The notes under the pieces: generated by a model
The model's database searches: none
What the model was told of the DNA's origin: nothing
What the model saw: the letters and a program-made list of their open reading frames with translations, nothing else
Position numbers and translations under genes: made by a program
Origin: an uncultured Lachnospiraceae bacterium
GTDB taxonomy: Bacteria > Bacillota > Clostridia > Lachnospirales > Lachnospiraceae
Assembly (NCBI GenBank): GCA_945643825.1
Contig: CALZEZ010000120.1
Coordinates: 1-5,386, forward strand
Length of the DNA stretch: 5,386 nucleotides
Direction of reading: 5' to 3'
Shown here: in pieces, positions 1 through 5,386 of the stretch
Layout of the letters: every line of letters begins with the position of its first letter
How positions within the stretch are numbered: the stretch's first letter is position 1

Positions 1-1623
1 CAGCTGCCGCAAAAGAAGAGTAATGCCGGACTGATCATCGGCATCGTGATCGGCTGCGTTTTGTTTCTTTTGGTGGCGGTGCTTGTGATTGTGTTTGGTC
101 TTCGCCTGATCATGGGCGGTAAAAGTAATAAAGAGCAGCCGACCATGCAGATAGAGCAGGAGGTAGAGGAACCAACCGCAAAGGAGGAGCCCGGACGCTT
201 ACTTGAGACGCAGGACGAGGAAAAACAGCTTACCCTGTCCGAGACCCCCACGGAGATTTTTGAACGCTTTTATGAAGAGGAGCTGCTAGCTGCCGATGGG
301 GAGCTTGCCTGTCTTACGACCTATCAGGCAAGCTATGTTCACATCACAGAAGGGGAACAGGAATATATTGAACCGGATCAAGTGCCCGATATGTATGGGG
401 TTGGCAACCATATCATCCGAGATCTGGACGGAGATGGAGCAGAGGAGATGCTTGTCCTTGGAATCAGAGATTATGGCATTATGAATCTATGGCTCTACCG
501 GATTGAGGGCGGACAGGTCACTCTGACAGGAGAGATTGCATCCGAGGCAGGCTTCTTTGACGGTGCGGATGTTATCAGACACAATTACTATCTGAAACAG
601 ATTCCGGGGCAGAACGGATATTATCTTGTGGAAAACGGCTTCTCATCAGTTTGCGTTTATGCGGACGGAACCTATGAATACATCCGTGTCCTTTCCTTTG
701 AAAATGGGGATTTTCAGAGCGTATTCGAGGAAACCCTGATGGGAAGTGAATTCAGTGACATGGAGGATATGATCGCAGAGGATGCAAGACGGCTTGAGAA
801 TCTTGGGTTTACCGCATCGGCAGCAAGTCTTGACGAAGCCCTTCTCATGAATCCGCAGGGAGATGGACTTGAGTTAATCTTCAAACTGGAGGGACAGAAT
901 TCGGAGCTTTACCAAAAATATAACGACATGTATCAATATTATGAGACAGGTGATATCTCGTATCTTGGCACGATGGATTATACCTTCTACCGCGACCAGG
1001 AAAGCTTTCTGGAAGCCAATCGTATCCGGAATCATTGGATAGAAAGAGTGGACTACAGTAATCCGGACAGCGCCTATCCGGTGGTGGCATTCTATGATGA
1101 GGTGTTTGTTGAGAGTGACAATCCGTCAGTGGCAAGCTGGTTAAATGACTGGCTGAATCTTTCGGAGGATCAGTATGCCTACGATGCGTCAAACGAGGCA
1201 TATAGTGATGACAGCATGTACGCAGACACCGAATTGTACTACCGGCCGCTGACCGCAGCAAGCGTCTATTATGACGATCGCTATATCAGCGTGGGACGTG
1301 AATGGTATTGGTTCATGGGAGGCGTCAGCAATGGAGGCTGGGAAAGTGCTAACTTTGACTGGACCACCAGAAGGAGAGTCAAACTTCATGAGGTTCTTGG
1401 CATGAGCATCGATGAGATAAACGAGGTAATAGTGCGGGCGCTTGAAAATGAATTTGGGAATGACATGATAGAAGGTCTTGAGCAGAATGTATATGAGAAA
1501 TATGGAGATTTTAACTTCTATTTTGATGCGGACAACGTCTATGTCTGTATTGATTCCTATGATTTGGGACTGCCGGGGGCAGCAGGCTGGAGGCAGATTA
1601 CTTTCCCGCGCCCTGCCTATTAG
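1..1623 (+). CDS. Membrane-anchored extracytoplasmic protein with FG-GAP-like segment and DUF3298-like C-terminus (5' end missing)
   Basis: The reading frame is open from the first base to a TAG stop, so the gene begins before the window and 540 residues are visible. The GTG at 46 lies inside the membrane helix and is not a credible start. Visible residues 9-34 form one strongly hydrophobic helix, preceded by KK (5-6) and followed by R35, K41 and K44. An acidic, Glu-rich linker follows (about 45-76). Around 141-149 the segment DLDGDGAEE resembles a calcium-binding DxDGDG loop of FG-GAP/VCBS or EF-hand type. From about 359 to the end, a 'YPVV' start, a 'FMGGVSNGG' turn, 'FDWTTRRRVKLHEVLG' and a final 'GAAGWRQITFP' resemble DUF3298, the domain at the C-terminus of RsiV-type anti-sigma factors. 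The large soluble part is probably outside the cell. A cytoplasmic N-terminal domain (such as a zinc ribbon) may precede the helix, but this is inference. The specific function is unknown; the domain match is from memory and moderate. Confidence 0.8.
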   Translation, partial: QLPQKKSNAGLIIGIVIGCVLFLLVAVLVIVFGLRLIMGGKSNKEQPTMQIEQEVEEPTAKEEPGRLLETQDEEKQLTLSETPTEIFERFYEEELLAADGELACLTTYQASYVHITEGEQEYIEPDQVPDMYGVGNHIIRDLDGDGAEEMLVLGIRDYGIMNLWLYRIEGGQVTLTGEIASEAGFFDGADVIRHNYYLKQIPGQNGYYLVENGFSSVCVYADGTYEYIRVLSFENGDFQSVFEETLMGSEFSDMEDMIAEDARRLENLGFTASAASLDEALLMNPQGDGLELIFKLEGQNSELYQKYNDMYQYYETGDISYLGTMDYTFYRDQESFLEANRIRNHWIERVDYSNPDSAYPVVAFYDEVFVESDNPSVASWLNDWLNLSEDQYAYDASNEAYSDDSMYADTELYYRPLTAASVYYDDRYISVGREWYWFMGGVSNGGWESANFDWTTRRRVKLHEVLGMSIDEINEVIVRALENEFGNDMIEGLEQNVYEKYGDFNFYFDADNVYVCIDSYDLGLPGAAGWRQITFPRPAY

Positions 1624-1626
1624 AGA

Positions 1627-1655
1627 TTGACGATAAAAGCATGTTTTGCTAGTAT
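1627..1655 (+). promoter_or_regulatory. Predicted sigma-A promoter for dapL-fruK-ptsI, with extended -10
   Basis: TTGACG (1627-1632) matches the -35 consensus at five of six positions. After exactly 17 bases comes TAGTAT (1650-1655), five of six matches to TATAAT. A TG at 1647-1648, one base before the -10, makes it an extended -10 promoter. It lies in the only gap long enough for a promoter, starting three bases after the stop of the preceding gene. Transcription would be expected to start near 1662, leaving a leader of about 28 bases. No CcpA-type cre site or clear operator is seen beside it. Confidence 0.75.
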
Positions 1656-1674
1656 TACAAAAAAATACAACAAC

Positions 1675-1683
1675 AAAGGAGAG
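1675..1683 (+). promoter_or_regulatory. Ribosome binding site of dapL (decides the start)
   Basis: AAAGGAGAG contains a full AGGAG core (1677-1681) and leaves 8 bases to the ATG at 1690. It selects that ATG over the upstream in-frame TTG at 1627, which has no Shine-Dalgarno sequence and coincides with the -35 hexamer. Confidence 0.9.
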
Positions 1684-1689
1684 ACAGCT

Positions 1690-2886
1690 ATGCCGAAATT
1701 AAACGAAAACTACCTGAACCTGAAAGAGAACTATCTGTTTGCAGAGATTGCTCACCGCGTGAACGATTATGCAGCGGCAAACCCGGATAAGAAGGTCATC
1801 CGCCTTGGAATCGGTGATGTGTTTTTACCGCTTGGAGCAGGCGTGATTCAAGGCTTACATGATGGTGTGGATGCGCAGGCCTCCTCAGAAACCTTCAAGG
1901 GCTATGGACCGGAACAGGGCTACGAATTCCTTCGAAAAGCAGTTTCAGACTATTATGCGCGAAACGGCGTAGCGGTTGACCCGGATGAAATCTTTATCTC
2001 GGACGGAGCAAAGAGTGATACCGGAAATATCACCGATCTGTTTGGAGCGGGCAACACCATTCTGATTCCGGATCCGGTCTATCCGGTTTATGTGGACACC
2101 AACATCATGTGCGGACGAGAGATAACGTACGTGGATGGAAATGCCGAGAATCATTTTCTCCCGATGCCGGATCCTTCTGTACATGCAGATATTATTTATC
2201 TTTGCTCGCCGAACAACCCGACCGGTGCTGCCTACAACGCAGAACAGCTAAAGGAATGGGTCGATTATGCGATTGCAAATGAGGCAGTCATTCTGTTTGA
2301 TTCTGCCTATGAATGCTTTATTACCGATGAGACTCTGCCGAGAAGCATCTATGCGATTGAGGGCGCAAAGAAATGTGCGATCGAGTTCTGCTCCCTCTCA
2401 AAGACCGCGGGCTTTACCGGCACTCGCTGCGGCTATACTGTTGTCCCGAAGGAGTTAGTCTTTGCTGCCTCGGATGGTACACCGATGTCGATGCATGCGA
2501 TGTGGAAACGCCGTCAGAGTACAAAATTCAATGGGGTTTCCTATGTGGTACAAGCCGGTGCTGCGGCAGCCTTCACCGAGGAGGGCATGAAGCAGTGTCG
2601 TGAGAATATCGCCTACTATCAGGAGAACGCCCGCATCATCGCTTCGATGATGGAGAAGAAGAACATCCGCTACTATGGTGGTATAAATTCCCCTTATATC
2701 TGGTTTGAATGTCCAAACGGCATGGAGTCCTGGGAGTTCTTTGATTACCTTCTGCAAAATGCACAGGTTGTCGGCACACCGGGAGCGGGCTTTGGCAAGA
2801 ACGGCACCTATTTCTTCCGGCTGACCTCCTTTGGCAATCGTGAAAACACCATAGAGGCAATGGAACGCTTCGACAAGCTGTTCTAA
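1690..2886 (+). CDS. dapL: LL-diaminopimelate aminotransferase-type PLP enzyme
   Basis: The 398-residue product is a fold-type I, PLP-dependent aminotransferase of the DapL family. DapL makes LL-diaminopimelate from tetrahydrodipicolinate with glutamate as amino donor, in the cytoplasm, for lysine and peptidoglycan. Visible motifs are the N-terminal 'NENYLNLKENYLFAEIA', GYGPEQG (71-77), DGAKSD (105-110), SPNNPTG (173-179), DSAY (204-207) with the PLP-pyridine Asp D204, the Schiff-base lysine K238 in SLSKTAGFTGTR, R246 for cofactor phosphate, and R377 for the substrate carboxylate. FNG and the GTPGAGFG segment near the C-terminus are also typical. Two departures stand out: the early motif reads GIGDVFLPLG where family members usually have GIGDTTEPL or GIGDVTxPL, and the loop after 'NIMCGRE' is shorter, giving a protein slightly under the usual 400-410 residues. 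A DapL paralogue with altered substrate choice remains possible. It is first in the probable operon with fruK and ptsI. Confidence 0.87.
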   Translation: MPKLNENYLNLKENYLFAEIAHRVNDYAAANPDKKVIRLGIGDVFLPLGAGVIQGLHDGVDAQASSETFKGYGPEQGYEFLRKAVSDYYARNGVAVDPDEIFISDGAKSDTGNITDLFGAGNTILIPDPVYPVYVDTNIMCGREITYVDGNAENHFLPMPDPSVHADIIYLCSPNNPTGAAYNAEQLKEWVDYAIANEAVILFDSAYECFITDETLPRSIYAIEGAKKCAIEFCSLSKTAGFTGTRCGYTVVPKELVFAASDGTPMSMHAMWKRRQSTKFNGVSYVVQAGAAAAFTEEGMKQCRENIAYYQENARIIASMMEKKNIRYYGGINSPYIWFECPNGMESWEFFDYLLQNAQVVGTPGAGFGKNGTYFFRLTSFGNRENTIEAMERFDKLF

Positions 2887-2890
2887 AGGA
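2885..2890 (+). promoter_or_regulatory. Ribosome binding site of fruK, overlapping the dapL stop codon
   Basis: AAAGGA begins within the dapL TAA stop (2884-2886) and leaves 6 bases to the ATG at 2897. The overlap favours translational coupling between dapL and fruK and supports a shared transcript. Confidence 0.8.
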
Positions 2891-2896
2891 TTTGTT

Positions 2897-3799
2897 ATGA
2901 TTTATACTGTAACATGGAATCCGTCCCTTGATCTGTTCCTCACGGTGGACGGATTGCAGCAGGGACATACCAACAGAGCTCTTTCCGAGGAATATAAACC
3001 TGGAGGAAAGGGTATAAATGTATCGATTGTATTAAAACAGATGGGCATTGAGAGCGTGGCATTAGGCTTTCTGGCAGGCTTCACCGGAAGACAGATCGAG
3101 GAAAGCCTACGCCGCACAGGAATCCGGACGGATTTTATTATGCTCCCGCAGGGCAATTCCAGAATCAACGTGAAGCTTAAGAATCTGGAGGGCACAGAGA
3201 TTAACGGAGTCGGTCCTGCGGTTTTGAAGGAGGCGCTTGCGCTGTTTTTCTCTCGTCTGGAAAAAATGGAAGCAGGAGACTATCTTGTCCTTGGTGGAAG
3301 TGTGCCCGCAGGCATGGATCAGGACATTTACCTCCAGGTACTTCGTCTTGCAGCCAAAAGAGGTGTCCCTGTGATAGTGGATACCTCCGGAGACACACTG
3401 CGAAGCGTCCTGCCGGAGCACCCTTTTTTAGTCAAGCCCAATCATCACGAGCTTGGCGAATTGTTTGGAGTCGAGCTCACGACCCGGGAGGAAGTTGGAC
3501 CCTATGCGCACAGGCTCATCGAGCTTGGTGCGCGAAACGTGATTGTCTCGCTTGGCGGGCAGGGAGCCGTTTATGTGAGCGATTCCGGACAGGTCTATGA
3601 GACAGCGGCGCCGGAGGGAAGGCTGGTCAATGCGGTAGGAGCAGGCGACTCGATGGTGGCAGGCTTCTTAACAGGGCTTGTGCGCGGCGAGACATCGAAA
3701 CAGGCATTTTATCGGGCGGTGGCAACCAGAAGTGCAACTGCTTTTTCGCAGGATTTCGCGACCATCGAGCAGGTGGAGGAGCTGCTTTCGCGATATTAA
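2897..3799 (+). CDS. fruK: 1-phosphofructokinase (PfkB family)
   Basis: The 300-residue product is a PfkB-family sugar kinase that phosphorylates fructose-1-phosphate to fructose-1,6-bisphosphate with ATP, in the cytoplasm. Its length is normal for FruK. It opens with MIYTVTWNPSLD, close to the Bacillus FruK opening although Trp7 replaces the usual Leu. The first PfkB signature is at 36-43 (GGKGINVS), the substrate-phosphate segment 'SRINVKL' at 88-94 is typical of 1-phosphofructokinases, and KPNHHE (180-185) supplies the NxxE metal motif. The second signature NAVGAGDSMVAGF (245-257) carries the catalytic base D251 and the GAGD anion hole. The related tagatose-6-phosphate kinase (LacC) is the main alternative, but the RINVKL and KPNHHELGELFG segments favour FruK. 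It sits 10 bases after dapL and 24 bases before ptsI, so it is probably co-transcribed with both. No fruA or fruR is visible, so fructose uptake must be encoded elsewhere or beyond the right edge. Confidence 0.92.
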   Translation: MIYTVTWNPSLDLFLTVDGLQQGHTNRALSEEYKPGGKGINVSIVLKQMGIESVALGFLAGFTGRQIEESLRRTGIRTDFIMLPQGNSRINVKLKNLEGTEINGVGPAVLKEALALFFSRLEKMEAGDYLVLGGSVPAGMDQDIYLQVLRLAAKRGVPVIVDTSGDTLRSVLPEHPFLVKPNHHELGELFGVELTTREEVGPYAHRLIELGARNVIVSLGGQGAVYVSDSGQVYETAAPEGRLVNAVGAGDSMVAGFLTGLVRGETSKQAFYRAVATRSATAFSQDFATIEQVEELLSRY

Positions 3800-3813
3800 G
3801 ACCTCTGTGAAAT

Positions 3814-3817
3814 GGAG
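3814..3817 (+). promoter_or_regulatory. Ribosome binding site of ptsI (decides the start)
   Basis: GGAG with 6 bases to the ATG at 3824 selects that start. An in-frame ATG at 3812, which would add MEII, overlaps this site and has no Shine-Dalgarno sequence before it. Confidence 0.7.
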
Positions 3818-3823
3818 ATTATT

Positions 3824-5386
3824 ATGGATACCAGAATTTTGCAAGGCGATAAAATTTCAGACGGAATCGCAATGGGACCGGTATATGCCTACTGCACCAC
3901 AGAGCATCAGGTGGAGCGGATCGAGATCGAAGATACCGAGGCGGAATGTGAACGCTTCCGCATTGCGAGGGAGGCGGCAGATCACCAGCTGAGAGGTCTC
4001 TACGAGGCAGCGAGCCTCCAGGTCGGAACGGACTATGCAATGATTTTTGAGATGCATCAGATGATTCTGCGTGACGTGGGACTTGGTGACAGCATCGAGA
4101 GAAGAATAATAGAAGAAAAAGTCTGCGCCGAGTATGCGGTCAGTGTGGAATGCACCAGACAGGAAAAAATGTTTCTGTCCTCGGAGGACGCCTATCTGCG
4201 GGCAAGAGGCGCAGATGTAAGAGATGTGGCAGAGCGCCTGATCGGCATTCTTTCCGGTGAGGGACGGCGCGCCCCCAGGTTAAAGGAGCCCTCTATTATG
4301 ATTGCACAGGAGCTAAAGCCATCACAGACGATCCAGCTTGACCGCGGTAAGGTGCTAGGCTTCGTGACGCAGTCCGGCTCCGAGAATTCTCATATGGCGA
4401 TTTTGGCAAGGACGATGGATATTCCGGCGATGGTGTGCCCGGAATTGTCTTCAGGAGAGATCGAACAGCTCAAGGGCAAGAAGGCTATTCTGGATGGTCG
4501 TAAGGGACAGCTTATCGTGGAGCCGAAGGAAAGTCTCTGGGAACAGATGCGGGAGGAGAAAAAAGAGGAAGAGAGAAGATTAACCGGCTTACAAAGTATG
4601 AAAGGACTTCCTGATGAGACGAGCACAGGAAAGAAGCTTGGGATCTATGCCAATATCGGCGGAATCCGGGACCTGGAGGCTGTTCTTGAGAATGACGCAG
4701 CAGGAATCGGTCTTCTGCGCAGTGAGTTTCTCTTTATCGAGTCCAGGGAAGCTCCGTCTGAGGAGAGACAGTTTCAGATTTATCGCACGATTCTTCGAAC
4801 GATGAGGAATAAGCCGGTGATTTTACGCACCCTGGATCTGGGAGCGGATAAGCAGGTGGATTATATGAGATTCCCCGAAGAGGAGAATCCGGCACTTGGG
4901 TGCCGGGCAATTCGTTTGTGCCTGGCCAATCCGGAGCTGTTCAAGACACAGCTGCGGGCTATTTTACGCGCCGGTATGTACGGAAATGCCCATGTGATGT
5001 ACCCAATGATTACGTCCATACAGGAGTTGGATCGGATTGAAAAACTGGTGCGGGAGGCCGGCGAAGAGCTTACCGCCAGGGGGATTGCATGGAGAAAGCT
5101 GCCGACAGGAGTTATGATTGAAACACCTGCAGCAGCCCTGATTAGTGACAAGCTTGCTTCCCGGGTAGACTTTTTCAGCATAGGAACTAACGATTTGGGA
5201 CAATATACGATGGCAATGGACAGACAGAATGCATCCCTTGCGCCCTTCTTTGATCCCCATCATCCGGCACTCCTTAAGCTGATTGCCCTGACGGTCGAGA
5301 ACGCCCATAAGGCAGGAATCACGGTAGGAATCTGCGGAGAACTGGGCGCAGATGAGACGATGCTGCCGCAGTGGGTAGAGCTTGGC
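3824..5386 (+). CDS. ptsI: Phosphoenolpyruvate-protein phosphotransferase, PTS Enzyme I (3' end missing)
   Basis: The frame stays open from the ATG to the last base (521 residues, no stop); the E. coli protein has 575, so a few tens of residues are probably lost. Enzyme I autophosphorylates from PEP and passes the phosphate to HPr, the first step of the sugar phosphotransferase system in the cytoplasm. Residues about 20-145 correspond to the helical HPr-binding part, and about 150-225 to the phosphohistidine domain with catalytic H190 in SENSHMAILARTMDIPA (E. coli H189). The C-terminal PEP-binding barrel has R299 in GLLRSEFLF (E. coli R296), R335 in ILRTLDLGADK (R332), ENPALGCRAIR, E433 in MIETPAAA (E431), D457 in SIGTNDLGQYT (D455) and C504 in GICGELGAD (C502). 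All main catalytic and metal residues are therefore kept. The wording around the histidine differs from the enterobacterial TSHTSIMAR. PEP synthase and PPDK are excluded by length, the N-terminal domain and the EI-type barrel motifs. It probably shares a transcript with fruK. HPr is not in the window. Confidence 0.95.
   Translation, partial: MDTRILQGDKISDGIAMGPVYAYCTTEHQVERIEIEDTEAECERFRIAREAADHQLRGLYEAASLQVGTDYAMIFEMHQMILRDVGLGDSIERRIIEEKVCAEYAVSVECTRQEKMFLSSEDAYLRARGADVRDVAERLIGILSGEGRRAPRLKEPSIMIAQELKPSQTIQLDRGKVLGFVTQSGSENSHMAILARTMDIPAMVCPELSSGEIEQLKGKKAILDGRKGQLIVEPKESLWEQMREEKKEEERRLTGLQSMKGLPDETSTGKKLGIYANIGGIRDLEAVLENDAAGIGLLRSEFLFIESREAPSEERQFQIYRTILRTMRNKPVILRTLDLGADKQVDYMRFPEEENPALGCRAIRLCLANPELFKTQLRAILRAGMYGNAHVMYPMITSIQELDRIEKLVREAGEELTARGIAWRKLPTGVMIETPAAALISDKLASRVDFFSIGTNDLGQYTMAMDRQNASLAPFFDPHHPALLKLIALTVENAHKAGITVGICGELGADETMLPQWVELG

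Noticed and set aside
881..1261. Minus-strand open frame of 126 codons inside the membrane-protein gene
   Set aside because: It lies wholly opposite a convincing coding region, and its translation is rich in Pro, His, Arg and Cys without any recognisable motif, as expected for an antisense shadow.
46..1623. GTG at 46 as the start of the first gene
   Set aside because: The frame is open to base 1 and the GTG falls within the hydrophobic helix, with no ribosome binding site before it. The gene is cut by the window edge.
1638..1650. Short inverted repeat AGCA-N5-TGCT inside the promoter spacer, as a possible operator
   Set aside because: Only four base pairs match and the flanks do not extend it, so chance is the simpler explanation.
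1627..1689. N-terminal extension of the aminotransferase from the TTG at 1627
   Set aside because: The TTG is the -35 hexamer of the promoter and has no Shine-Dalgarno sequence. The added residues are not typical of DapL, and the ATG at 1690 has an excellent site 8 bases before it.
2455..2968. Overlapping minus-strand open frames across the dapL-fruK junction
   Set aside because: They cross two real genes, lack plausible ribosome binding sites or motifs, and have shadow-like composition.
3800..3823. Possible terminator or promoter between fruK and ptsI
   Set aside because: The 24-base gap has no GC-rich hairpin with a T run and no -35/-10 pair; it holds only the ptsI ribosome binding site.
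4861..5308. Two overlapping minus-strand open frames opposite ptsI
   Set aside because: They oppose the highly conserved PEP-binding barrel of Enzyme I, overlap each other and show no domain, so they are shadows of the real gene.

Overview
The window is a compact, almost fully coding piece of a bacterial chromosome with every gene on the + strand. The sequence suggests a Gram-positive anaerobe of the Clostridia, most likely Lachnospiraceae-like. The reasons are AGGAG-type ribosome binding sites, moderate GC, an LL-diaminopimelate aminotransferase, a Bacillus-type FruK, and an Enzyme I with the 'NSHxAILAR' active-site style I associate with clostridia. This assignment comes from recognised family features, not from a search.

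Layout: (1) 1-1623, the 3' part of a gene for a membrane-anchored protein. It has one transmembrane helix, an acidic linker, an FG-GAP/EF-hand-like DxDGDG segment and a C-terminal region resembling DUF3298 (the RsiV type). Its start lies before the window. (2) 1624-1689, a 66-base gap with a near-consensus extended -10 promoter and an A-rich leader. (3) 1690-2886, a DapL-type aminotransferase. (4) 2897-3799, 1-phosphofructokinase FruK. (5) 3824-5386, PTS Enzyme I (PtsI), running off the right edge.

Genes 3-5 are 10 and 24 bases apart, each with its own Shine-Dalgarno sequence, so they probably form one operon read from the promoter at 1627-1655. FruK and PtsI fit together: Enzyme I starts the phosphate relay from PEP that imports fructose as fructose-1-phosphate, and FruK converts that to fructose-1,6-bisphosphate. 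No HPr or fructose-specific Enzyme II is present in the window. The DapL-type enzyme (lysine and peptidoglycan precursor synthesis) is the odd partner, and it shows some departures from the usual DapL sequence.

I found no RNA genes, mobile elements, CRISPR arrays, convincing terminators or notable repeats. No clearly new system is visible. The points most worth a second look are the operon composition, the divergent DapL, and the membrane protein with a possible sensor-type domain.
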